DNA of 64,000 nucleotides, taken from JAPPFW01 sp965200835 (GTDB lineage: Bacteria > Actinomycetota > Acidimicrobiia > Spongiisociales > Spongiisociaceae). Below, in pieces: positions 26,393 to 34,566 of this stretch (within the stretch, counting starts at the first letter, position 1; each line of letters starts with the position of its first letter). The notes under the pieces are model-generated. The model had not been told where the DNA came from. It searched no databases and was given only the letters and a program-made list of their open reading frames with translations. The stretch is taken from contig OZ241390.1 of the NCBI GenBank assembly GCA_965200835.1, forward strand, positions 1,674,001 through 1,738,000, written 5' to 3'. Made by a program: the position numbers and the translations under genes.

Positions 26393-27703
26393 TCAGCCTG
26401 CGGCGACTTCGAAGATCGTCGGTTCGGACACGTCGGCCTCCAGCGCCTGAATGGCGGTCTCCACCACCCGTCGCCGGTAGGTGAGCTCGTCGGCCGGCTC
26501 CAGGTCGGGGTTACCGAACGGGTGGGTGACCGCGGTCCCCGCCACGATCCGGAGCACCCCCAACGACTCAGCTAGGGGGACGAGGGCCGTGACCAGGGCG
26601 GCTGGTATTCCCTGGTTCTCGATCGCCTTGGCCAGCGTAGACCCGCTACGCGTTCCGGTTCCTCAGGTCGATCCGACGATCACCGCCTGCACGCCATCGG
26701 CCAGCAGGACCTTTGCCATCTCGGTGCCCATCCGGGTCATGTCCCGCAAGGATCCCATATTGCCGGTGGTGCTGAACAGGTGGTGGTAGAGGCTCAGGCG
26801 GCCTTCCGCCTCCAGCTCTCGGGCGGCATCGAGGGGAACCTGGCGGTCGGGATCGAAGTTGGCGAGCTCGGTGTCGATCCCTCCATGCACCGATTCGAAC
26901 TCCCCCTCGGCAAACCCCCTCCGACCATCGAGGGGGTAGCGGGCCCAGTGGGTCGCCCATCCCGAAGGCAGCCGGTCGGGGTTGCCAAGCGGGACGATCC
27001 CCGCCTCTGACACCAGGGCCAGCCGGAATGGTCGACCGGCCGCCAAGGGGTCGGACGGCTCCGCCCGCTCATAGCGAGGTAGAGGCCACTCGGTCTCGAA
27101 CCGAGCACCGCTCATCTTGGCGAGGAGCAGGTCGATCGCCCGCGTGGAGCCACGCTCCTCAGCGAAAACATTGCGCCGGAGGCCTCTGGTGATGAGTCCT
27201 TCCTCGCTCCTGTCGCCCAGCGGCTCTCCCCGGCCGAGCTTTGCAGCCAGGCGGCCCAGTTCCCGGAGGGCAGGACCCATTCCAGCGGCCGTCTCGGTGG
27301 TGGGGACTATCGGTACCCAAGCCCGGAACTCCTCGGTGCCGGGACTGTCCGGATGGAGAGCGGTAATCGCCGGAATCCCAAGACGTTCCCTGACAGCTCG
27401 GCAGACGGCTCCGCATCCCAGGCCGTAACGGCCCGAACCAAAGGCCGGACCGGCCACTACCACATCAGGCTGATGGGGGGCTACCAGGGCTATTACCTCG
27501 GCGACGGCCGCCTCCCCCTGCTCGACCAGATAGTTGTCGCCGCACATGACGGTTGCGACGATCCGGTCGTCCTCGCCTAGGGCCTGCGCCAGACCTCGGG
27601 CGGTGCCGGCCGCATGGGGCACGGACGTGGGTGGGGCGCCGGCCTGGTCCTCCCCGCCGAGACCGCCGAAGAACTGGTTGAGGTAGTGAACGATGCGCGC
27701 CAT
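26393..27703 (-). CDS. grdB: Selenoprotein: glycine/sarcosine/betaine reductase component B, GrdB-like, in-frame TGA
   Basis: A 436-residue protein if TGA at 26663-26665 is read as selenocysteine (codon 347). Before it the sequence is GrdB-like ('GGEDQAGAPP', 'VVAGPAFGSGRYGLGCGAVC', 'VQAVIVGST'). Directly after it the same frame continues with family sequence ('GTGTRSGSTLAKAIENQGIP', then 'THPFGNPDLEP') and stops at 26393, matching the usual GrdB length of about 436 and its Sec position near 350. Component B binds the amine substrate and forms a Se-carboxymethyl product with component A. The usual U-x-x-C-x-x-C is here U-x-x-G-x-x-S. A hairpin with SECIS geometry follows the TGA. It lies 7 bases after grdE. 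Read as a stop, the TGA would remove the active site. Confidence 0.88.
26635..26651 (-). promoter_or_regulatory. Candidate bacterial SECIS element of grdB
   Basis: On the mRNA strand, 11 bases after the UGA, GCGUAG pairs with CUACGC (perfect 6 bp) around the loop CGGGU. bSECIS elements lie inside the coding frame just 3' of UGA, with a short stem and a G early in the apical loop about 16-37 bases from UGA; this one has G at 19-21. SelB binding would deliver Sec-tRNA here. Confidence 0.7.
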
Positions 27704-27710
27704 GGGCTGG

Positions 27711-29054
27711 TCAGTACTCCTCTCCCCTGATCATGGTGTGGCCGAATTGGTGGGTGCTGGCCAGCACAATGGCCAATGGAGCTTCGAACGCTCCCGTCGG
27801 ATCACCGGCCATCAGGATGAAAGAGTCACCTCCGATCACCCGGTCCACCTGGTCGAACGTGATGGTCTCCTCATAGTTGCCGGTGCTAACTATGGCGTCG
27901 GCTTCCGGCACGAAGTGTACGAAGCCGGACTCGCCGGGATTGGCGGCCATCTCCATCGACAGCATGGTGGTCGGCACGCCTCGTCGCTCGAGGTTCCGGC
28001 AGATCATCATGGCATCCACCGCCGGGTGCCCGCCCCCCGCGTAGTTGATCAGAGCCCCTTCCGCCCCCATCATGATCGCCAGGCTGGCGGCGTGGGAGGC
28101 CAGGCGTTCCTTGGAAGCACGCGAGTCCCCGTTGGTGAACAGCACCACCCCGCGGAAGTCCAGGTCCTTGCCATGCCGGGAGTAGAGATCCTCGACGATG
28201 GCATGGTTCTGCACGGTATAGGTCAGCTCTCTCATGCAGGCGATGGCGTTCCATCCACACACCAGGGCCCCGTCCAGGAGCTCGTTGGGATGGATGGGGG
28301 TGGGTAGATGGGCCCCTCCTCCGATGGCGCCCGCTCCGGGCGCGATCTCGCCGTGCAGGTAAGGGATGGCTAGCTGGTAGAGGTATACGACCGCCGGCAC
28401 GTCGTTGGCGCCTAAAGGGGACAGATCGTAGGTACGCCAGCGGTCCGGCTCCTTACCCAGAGTGGTCTCCGCCAGGTACTTGGCGGCCTTCAGCCCTGCC
28501 AGGCGGACTGCCTTGTTGTACTCGACCGCCTCGGGGGTGCCTTCGAACAGGTTGGTGGGTCGCCCGCTGCTCTCCAGCAGCTCTCGGGTAGGTTCGAAGG
28601 AGGTCACCACGTTGAACAGCTCGGAGAAGGGTGAGTACCGGGCCCCGGCCCCGGCCATGTCGACGATCGCCTCCCGCCAATAAGTGGGCTCCCCGGGTAC
28701 CGGCAGGGCGGTTTCCACCACAGCCACACCTTTCAAGGCATGGGTCGTTCCCAAACCTACCAGCCGGGGTGTGGTGAGCAGGCCGGAGAAGTCGGCGCCC
28801 ACCGGGTCGACCTTGATCCGGGGTTCCACCGCGTCGATCGCGTTGATGATCCGCACCGAGTCCCCGGGGCGGATGATGTCCACCGACACCGAGGAGAAAA
28901 AGGTCTCGTCCGCCAGCAGATCCTCGAGTTCGCCGAGGTCGACGGTCAATACCCCGTCCGTGTATCCGGTACGGTCGCCCGAGCGGACCGCGGTCACGTC
29001 GAACTGCCCGACGTCCAGAATCTGGCGTTGCGGATGTTCGAGGGTCACACCCAT
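27711..29054 (-). CDS. grdE: Glycine/sarcosine/betaine reductase component B proprotein, GrdE-like
   Basis: A 447-residue GrdE-family protein. In known systems the precursor cleaves itself before a cysteine into two subunits, leaving a pyruvoyl group that forms a Schiff base with the substrate amine. The candidate cleavage region here is 'HPNELLDGALVCGWNAIAC' with Cys266 and Cys273; which is used is unclear. Other family features are 'LVGLGTTHALKGVAVVETAL', 'RGVVLFTNGDSRASKERLAS' and 'GEGALINYAGGGHP'-like sequence in the C-terminal half. It is directly upstream of grdB in the same unit, as expected for component B. The ATG start fits. Confidence 0.88.
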   Translation of the reverse strand: MGVTLEHPQRQILDVGQFDVTAVRSGDRTGYTDGVLTVDLGELEDLLADETFFSSVSVDIIRPGDSVRIINAIDAVEPRIKVDPVGADFSGLLTTPRLVGLGTTHALKGVAVVETALPVPGEPTYWREAIVDMAGAGARYSPFSELFNVVTSFEPTRELLESSGRPTNLFEGTPEAVEYNKAVRLAGLKAAKYLAETTLGKEPDRWRTYDLSPLGANDVPAVVYLYQLAIPYLHGEIAPGAGAIGGGAHLPTPIHPNELLDGALVCGWNAIACMRELTYTVQNHAIVEDLYSRHGKDLDFRGVVLFTNGDSRASKERLASHAASLAIMMGAEGALINYAGGGHPAVDAMMICRNLERRGVPTTMLSMEMAANPGESGFVHFVPEADAIVSTGNYEETITFDQVDRVIGGDSFILMAGDPTGAFEAPLAIVLASTHQFGHTMIRGEEY

Positions 29055-29102
29055 CCTGCTATCGGCCCGACCAGCGATCGACCCCCCGGAGGGCGGGACG
29101 GC

Positions 29103-30077
29103 TCATGCGGCTGCCGGCAGGCCCAGCATCTGGCGCGCCTGGGCAGGAGTGGCGACCGGGCGGTTCATCTCCTCGGCTATCCGGCGGATCCGGCTCACCA
29201 GCTGGGCGTTGCCGGTGGCCTTCTCACCCTTCCGGTAATAGATGTTGTCCTCGAGACCAACCCTTACATGGCCGCCCAGGACTATGCCCAGCACGTTCAT
29301 GGGGATCTGGAAAGGTCCGGTGCCGATGACCGAGAATAGGGCTCCGCTGGGCAGCTCGTTGACCAGCGAAAAGAGGTTGGCCGGAGTGGGGAACGAGGCC
29401 GTCTGGGCTCCCAGGACGAACTGGACCATGTAAGGAGGAGTGACGTTGCCGTGGTAGATGAGGTCCCGCAGCACCCAGTACTGTCCCGGATCGTAGATCT
29501 CCAGCTCGGGCTTCATCCCCCGCTCCGCGATCAGGGCGGCATAGTGGTTCAGTTGCCCGTAGGTGGTCCCGCTGCATAGATCGTATTCGATAGGTCCGCG
29601 CGGATGGGGTAGATGGTCCGGCCGGGCCGGCATCACGAACTGGGCCACGAACGGACCGAGGTTCAGGGTGGCCACGTCGGGAGCCGGGTCGGCGAAGAGC
29701 GGACTGTAGCGTTCTTCGGTGGTCAGGGTGGGACCGCCACCCGTGCTGTTGTTGATGATCACATCCGGGCAACGTTCCCGGATCATCCGGTTCACCCGCC
29801 CATAGTCCTCCGGATTGCCGGTACATTGGCTCCAATCCTCGGGATCCCGGGCATGCACGTGAATCTGGGCGGCTCCGGCCTCGTAAGCCCGGCGGGCCTC
29901 CTCGGCCTGCTCCTGTGGGGTCTCGGGCAGGGCGGGATTGGATTCCTTGCCGTGGCCTCCACCGCTGATGGCGGCTGTGATTATGAGCGGCGGTAGGGCA
30001 CTTCGAGCCGTCTTCCTCATCCAGACATATGGATCCCGAAAGTCCCAGGTCGCTTCGATATCAGCCAACGGACTCAC
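29103..30077 (-). CDS. BKACE family beta-keto acid cleavage enzyme (DUF849)
   Basis: A 324-residue TIM-barrel enzyme of the 3-keto-5-aminohexanoate cleavage enzyme family: 'PLIITAAISGGGHGKESNP', the Zn-binding 'AAQIHVHARDP', 'DVIINNSTGGGP', and 'GGHVRVGLEDNIYYRKGE' near the C-terminus. BKACEs condense a beta-keto acid with acetyl-CoA, giving acetoacetate and a new CoA ester; known substrates include 3-dehydrocarnitine, which yields betainyl-CoA. Its position just upstream of grdE-grdB suggests it produces the Grd substrate or its precursor. GTG at 30077 is the called start; ATG at 30020 ('MRKTARSALPPLIITAA') fits the family N-terminus and may be the true one. Confidence 0.85.
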   Translation of the reverse strand: MSPLADIEATWDFRDPYVWMRKTARSALPPLIITAAISGGGHGKESNPALPETPQEQAEEARRAYEAGAAQIHVHARDPEDWSQCTGNPEDYGRVNRMIRERCPDVIINNSTGGGPTLTTEERYSPLFADPAPDVATLNLGPFVAQFVMPARPDHLPHPRGPIEYDLCSGTTYGQLNHYAALIAERGMKPELEIYDPGQYWVLRDLIYHGNVTPPYMVQFVLGAQTASFPTPANLFSLVNELPSGALFSVIGTGPFQIPMNVLGIVLGGHVRVGLEDNIYYRKGEKATGNAQLVSRIRRIAEEMNRPVATPAQARQMLGLPAAA

Positions 30078-30299
30078 CTTTCGCTAACGATCCATGGAAC
30101 GGGATCTCGGCGCCTTTGGCAGATTCTAACTGCCGGCGTACTCGCTTGAATCGACGCTCCGATTCACCGCCTGACAGATGGCGCGGTCCATCGCAGACAG
30201 GGCGGCCACCGGCGCTTGTTAGGCTGCATGCATCAGGCGGAGAGCAAGTGCTGAAAGCTGCTCGATTCCCCGCCCGAGACGACGTAGGGAGGCCCCAAA

Positions 30300-31460
30300 G
30301 TGAGAATCAACCGGCAGCGACGAGTATGGGCGAGGAGTATGGCGGTCATTGCCGTGCTGGGCCTCGTGGCGGTGGCGTGCGGAGAGTCCGAGACCCCTGC
30401 CACCGAAGCGACTACCACCCAGGCCCCGGCCACGACGGAAGCGGCGCCCGAGACGACCGCCGCGCCCACTACCACCACCACCGAAGCCATGGTCGAGGAG
30501 ACGGCGGCGCCGGCGGATCCCACCCCCATCCGGCTTCATTTCAACTGGCTGGTCGATCCCGGCTTCGGCGGCTATTACATCGCGCTCCACGAGGACTACT
30601 ACGAGGAAGAAAACCTGGCGGTGGAGATCATCCACGGCGGTCCGAACGTGCCCAATCCGGTCCAAGTGCTGTCCGGCGGCACCGCCGATGTCGGCATAGC
30701 GTCTCCCCTGGTCATCGCCCAGGCCGTCCAGGAAGGGGCGGATTACGTGGTGGTGGCCACCCGCTTCCAGACCACTCCCTTCGGAATGAGCTCGTTGCCG
30801 GACAACCCCATCAACACGGCGGCCGACATCGTGGGCAAGAAGATCGGGGGTGGGGCGTTCGATGCGGTGTTCCTGGATGCGCTCCTGACCCTGAATGGCT
30901 TTGAGCCGGGCAGTTATGAGCTGGTGCCGATCGGGTTCGACCCGGCTCCCCTACCCGACGGCCAGGTCGACGGCATAGCCAACTACATGGTGAGCCACCC
31001 GGTGATCCTGACTTCCCGAGGGATCGACAACGTAGCGGTGTCCTACGCGGACATGGGAATGCCGCTCTACGGGGACATGATCTTCGTCAATCGTTCCTTC
31101 CTCAACGACCATCGGGAGGCGGTGGTCGGGTTCGTCAGGGCCACCGTGAAGGGATGGGAGAGATTCTTCGAAGATCCCGATATCGGTTTCGACCTGATGT
31201 TCGACCAGTACGGCGCGGCCGACAACTTCCTAGTGCGGGAGGAGCAGCTGCCGGTGCATAACGCTCAGGTGGAGCTGATGACCAACGACCTAACGGCCGA
31301 GAAAGGCCTCTTCTGGATGGATCTCGATCTGATCGGGGATGAGATGTACGACGTGCTCAGAGCGGCAGGAGTTACCGATCCGCCGCCGGTCGAGTCTCTC
31401 TTCGACATCAGCATCCTGGAGGATGCCTTCGGCGATTCCGGCCCCAGCCTGCTGGGGTAA
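30300..31460 (+). CDS. NMT1/THI5-type ABC transporter substrate-binding lipoprotein
   Basis: 386 residues. Lipoprotein signal with 'LVAVACGE' lipobox, a long Thr/Ala/Glu-rich linker (about residues 24-70), then an NMT1-type domain ('RLHFNWLVDPGFGGYYIALH', 'GGTADVGIASPLVIAQAVQE', 'VGKKIGGGAFDAVF'). This group binds pyrimidines, thiamine precursors, riboflavin-like or sulfonate ligands. The matching permeases and ATPase are encoded convergently at 34563-36964, completing one importer. GTG start with GGGAGG seven bases upstream. It is divergent from the BKACE-grdE-grdB unit, so the 222-base gap between them probably carries both promoters. Confidence 0.85.
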   Translation: MRINRQRRVWARSMAVIAVLGLVAVACGESETPATEATTTQAPATTEAAPETTAAPTTTTTEAMVEETAAPADPTPIRLHFNWLVDPGFGGYYIALHEDYYEEENLAVEIIHGGPNVPNPVQVLSGGTADVGIASPLVIAQAVQEGADYVVVATRFQTTPFGMSSLPDNPINTAADIVGKKIGGGAFDAVFLDALLTLNGFEPGSYELVPIGFDPAPLPDGQVDGIANYMVSHPVILTSRGIDNVAVSYADMGMPLYGDMIFVNRSFLNDHREAVVGFVRATVKGWERFFEDPDIGFDLMFDQYGAADNFLVREEQLPVHNAQVELMTNDLTAEKGLFWMDLDLIGDEMYDVLRAAGVTDPPPVESLFDISILEDAFGDSGPSLLG

Positions 31461-31494
31461 GGAGGTAGGTCGCCCACTCCCTTGACGGCCGGAT

Positions 31495-31535
31495 GAGTTG
31501 GTACCTGCCCTCGCCCCGAGGGCAGGTACCAACTC
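31495..31535. terminator. Bidirectional terminator, 19-bp perfect inverted repeat
   Basis: GAGTTGGTACCTGCCCTCG (31495-31513) and its exact reverse complement (31517-31535) flank a three-base loop. It sits between the binding-protein gene and the convergent amidohydrolase unit and overlaps the latter's stop codon by two bases. No long U-tract, but the stem is strong in both directions. Confidence 0.7.
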
Positions 31536-32400
31536 AGGGAAGGCGAAAGAGTCGGGCGGCGGTACCTCCCATCAGGTCGGCCATCTCCCGATCATCCAGC
31601 ACCGGCTCGCCATCCCGTTCCACGGCGAGCCGGTTGGCATCGTGGTAAAGAGCCTGCGTATCGCCATTGTCCGACCCATACAGCACCCGCCCGAGGGCGC
31701 CGTAGCTCTTCAGCTTGGCGAGCGCCTGATAGACAGCCTGCGGTCCGTGTGACGCCCAGCCGGCCAGCTCGCAGTAGAAGTTCGGGTGTTTGGCCACCAC
31801 GGCGATCGCCTCGTCCACCCACGGATGTCCTAGATGCGCCACGATCACCACCAGGTCGCGAAACTTCCGGCCGATCCGATCCAGCTGGATGGGCCGCTGG
31901 TACTCCATCGGGGCGTTGACGGTTCTGGTCCACCCGGTGTGGATCATCACCGGGATGCCGAGCTCCAGGCACTTGGCATAGAACGGGTCGATCCGGGGGT
32001 CGTCGGCCGCGTAGTGGTGGTAGGTGGGGATCAACTTGAGCAACCGGAAGTCGAGCTCGGTGACGCATCGCTCCAGCTCCCGGAGACCCTCCTGCGGATC
32101 ACGGAGCGGATCGAGGCAGACAACCCCGTACAGCCGGCCCGGATGCCGGGCGCACTCCGCCGCGGTGTAGTCGTTCGGTGTGTAGACATGGTGGTCATGG
32201 GGGTGTCGGGGGTGGTAGGTGGTGCGGCGGATGTCGCCCCCCTGCACTAAGCCGATGTCGATGCCGGCCGCATCCAGCGTGGCGACGATGCTGTCGCCGT
32301 CCACCGATCCGGCCCACCCGTCGAATTGCTCGCGAAGCCACCACTCGGGAACCTGCTCGGGCATCAGGCCCAGGTGCAGGTGGCAGTCGACAGTGATCAC
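31534..32400 (-). CDS. COG2159 amidohydrolase with full metal site (paralog 3)
   Basis: A 288-residue TIM-barrel hydrolase/decarboxylase. It is the only one of the four copies where all expected residues are visible: HxH in 'VDCHLHLGL', strand-5 His in 'VMIHTGWT', strand-6 His in 'VIVAHLGHPWVDE', and Asp in 'LYGSDNGD'. In the ACMSD-like family these bind Zn and activate water or promote decarboxylation. It is the last gene of the eight-gene minus-strand operon; its start overlaps paralog 4 (ATGA) and its stop touches the bidirectional terminator. A decayed copy lies at 20120-20270. Confidence 0.88.
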   Translation of the reverse strand: MITVDCHLHLGLMPEQVPEWWLREQFDGWAGSVDGDSIVATLDAAGIDIGLVQGGDIRRTTYHPRHPHDHHVYTPNDYTAAECARHPGRLYGVVCLDPLRDPQEGLRELERCVTELDFRLLKLIPTYHHYAADDPRIDPFYAKCLELGIPVMIHTGWTRTVNAPMEYQRPIQLDRIGRKFRDLVVIVAHLGHPWVDEAIAVVAKHPNFYCELAGWASHGPQAVYQALAKLKSYGALGRVLYGSDNGDTQALYHDANRLAVERDGEPVLDDREMADLMGGTAARLFRLP

Positions 32401-33305
32401 GCCTTGGGATGGATCTTGTAGAGACGAGCGGCGGTGCCTCCCATGATCGCCGCCATCTCGTCATCGCTCAGGGGCTCGGTCCCGCGGCGGCGCGCTACCT
32501 CGTTGACCCCCCGGTAAAGATCGGGTACCGGTCCGAGCATTTCCCCGACCCGGGCTTTGTCACTGTTGTCGCTGCCGTATATGACCCGATCGAGAGCGGC
32601 GTAGGAGCGGAACTTCTGGAGGGCATCATGGAGCTGCTCCGAGGTGCCGCCGGCGAAGTAGCACATGTCGGCATGGAAGTTGGGATGTTTGGCGATCAGG
32701 GCGGTGGCCTGGTCGATCCACGGGTAGTTGACGAACACGATCACTTTGAGGTCGCGGTAACGCCTGCCCACCTCGTCGAGCAGGATCGGGTCGGCAAACC
32801 GAAGGTCGGTGTTGATGATCGGAGTCATGCCCGTGAAGAAGTGGACGGGAATGTCCAGCTCGAGGGCCTTCTCGTAGATCGGATCCAGGGCTCGATCGGC
32901 TGGTGAGTAATGCCCGTAGCTGGGCAGCAGCTTCAGGGCCCGGAAGTCGAGCTCGGTGATGCACCGTTCCAGCTCCATCACCGCCGCTCGCACGTCCCGC
33001 ATCGGGTCCAGGCAGGCAACCCCCAGCAGGCGGTCGGGGAAGGCTCTCACCTGGCTGGCGGTGTAGTCGTTCGGGACGTATACCTCGTGCTGGTCCGGAT
33101 ATTGCGGATGGAAACTAGTGCGGCGGATGTCCCCACCCTGGACCAGGCCGAAGTCCGTCCCGTTGGCATCCAGCAGGTCCACGATCGCCTGGCCATCGAT
33201 GGAGTAGTACTCGCCGCCGTAGGAACGCATCAGCTCGACCATCCACCACTCGGGTACCTGGTCCGGGGTTAGACCGAGGTGCAAGTGACAATCAACCGTG
33301 ACCAT
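32397..33305 (-). CDS. COG2159 amidohydrolase-like protein (paralog 4)
   Basis: 302 residues. HxH ('VDCHLHLGLTPDQVPEWW') and the final Asp ('IYGSDNSDKA') are kept, but the strand-5 His position is Phe ('VHFFTGMTP') and the strand-6 position is Phe ('VFVNYPWIDQ'). It pairs with paralog 3 by ATGA overlap in the same way that paralog 2 pairs with paralog 1, so each locus encodes one apparently more complete and one degenerate copy. Possible heteromeric enzyme; reaction unknown. ATG start; 49 bases follow the GcvT-like gene. Confidence 0.85.
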   Translation of the reverse strand: MVTVDCHLHLGLTPDQVPEWWMVELMRSYGGEYYSIDGQAIVDLLDANGTDFGLVQGGDIRRTSFHPQYPDQHEVYVPNDYTASQVRAFPDRLLGVACLDPMRDVRAAVMELERCITELDFRALKLLPSYGHYSPADRALDPIYEKALELDIPVHFFTGMTPIINTDLRFADPILLDEVGRRYRDLKVIVFVNYPWIDQATALIAKHPNFHADMCYFAGGTSEQLHDALQKFRSYAALDRVIYGSDNSDKARVGEMLGPVPDLYRGVNEVARRRGTEPLSDDEMAAIMGGTAARLYKIHPKA

Positions 33306-33354
33306 GTCGGGAGCCTCCCATCCGCGTAGCGCCGCCCCAGGTTACCGACCCTGC

Positions 33355-34566
33355 CTACCCGGTTCGCCGATGCTCCACGAAGGGCAGATCCACTACTGTT
33401 GCCGACACTTCTGCTACTTCGTCCACCACCGGCCACTCGATCTCGACTCGGGTACCGGTCCGGTGCAGGCCGCGCTCGATGCGGCCGAACCCGATCAGCC
33501 GTGACCCGGTCGGGGACCAGGTCACGCTGGTAGCGAGACCGACCGGCCGGGATGCGGCAGTGACCGCCAGGGCGTCCTTGCGGACCCGGGGCGCTACGTT
33601 GGGATCGAGACCGGCCGCCAGCCGGGCTTCCAGTACCTGGCGCCACTCGATTTCCAGACCCACCAGGCGTAACGGCGGACCGCCCGACCGAGCCTCCCGT
33701 TCCAGTGCCTCCCTACCGACGAACGGTCCCTTCCCCAGATCGATCAGCCTGCCCAATCCGAGCTCATACGGGGATGACTCACGCCCGGCCAGCAGGTCGT
33801 AGTGAGCTACCCGCCGGTCGAGGCCGGCCGGGTTGTAGTCGGCTCCGATCAGGATGAGCCCGGCTTCCACCCGGGCCACGTCGACCGCATACTCACCGGC
33901 GAGTGCCAACCCCAAGTGGGCTCCGGCAGCCACCACCGCCTCCCACACTGCCACCGCTTCATCAGCGCCTACCCAGATCTCGTAGCCGAGCTCGCCGGTG
34001 AATCCGGTACGCAGCACGTCGACGGTGGCCCCGGCGATGCTGCTCCTGCGGAAGTGCGAGAAGGCCAGATCGAACCAGTCGGTTCCTCCCGTTGCTCGGC
34101 TCAGCACTTGGCGGGACTGGGGTCCCTGGAGAGCCAGGATTCCCCAATCACGGGTGACATCCCGGATCTCCACTTCCAGGTCGCCTGCATGGAGCGCCAG
34201 CCATCGGTCGACCGGCCCGGCAGAGAAAACGAACGAGTCGGGGTAGGTGCGCAGTACCAGACCGTCCCCCACCACCTTGCCCCACCGGTTGCACCACGGT
34301 GTGTAGATCATCCCTCCCACCCGAAGCCGGCTGATGTCGCGAACGGCGATCCGGTCGACCAGCCGGGCACTGTCACGGCCGGTTACCAGGGTCTTGTTGA
34401 GCGGTGACATGTCCGCGATGGCGGCGGTGCGGCGAAAACCTCGTACCTCCTCGTTCACGTCCGTATACACATCCACCACCTGTGACCTATCCCACGCATA
34501 CCAGAAAGGTGTCCCGGTAGCCGCCGAGGTGGCGGCATGGAACGGAGTACCGTCGAAGCCGCTCAT
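33355..34566 (-). CDS. GcvT-like aminomethyltransferase/demethylase
   Basis: 403 residues with an N-terminal GCV_T domain ('AAIADMSPLNKTLVTGRDSA', 'TRDWGILALQGPQSRQVLSR', 'RTGFTGELGYEIWVGADEAV') and a C-terminal GCV_T barrel ('GLATSVTWSPTGSRLIGFGR'). Family members transfer methyl or methylene groups to tetrahydrofolate from glycine-derived aminomethyl, dimethylglycine, sarcosine or DMSP. Without GcvH/GcvP nearby, a demethylase for an N- or S-methylated compound is more likely than glycine cleavage. ATG 34566 overlaps the permease stop (ATGA); a much longer in-frame extension would only cover the permease gene. Confidence 0.85.
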   Translation of the reverse strand: MSGFDGTPFHAATSAATGTPFWYAWDRSQVVDVYTDVNEEVRGFRRTAAIADMSPLNKTLVTGRDSARLVDRIAVRDISRLRVGGMIYTPWCNRWGKVVGDGLVLRTYPDSFVFSAGPVDRWLALHAGDLEVEIRDVTRDWGILALQGPQSRQVLSRATGGTDWFDLAFSHFRRSSIAGATVDVLRTGFTGELGYEIWVGADEAVAVWEAVVAAGAHLGLALAGEYAVDVARVEAGLILIGADYNPAGLDRRVAHYDLLAGRESSPYELGLGRLIDLGKGPFVGREALEREARSGGPPLRLVGLEIEWRQVLEARLAAGLDPNVAPRVRKDALAVTAASRPVGLATSVTWSPTGSRLIGFGRIERGLHRTGTRVEIEWPVVDEVAEVSATVVDLPFVEHRRTG

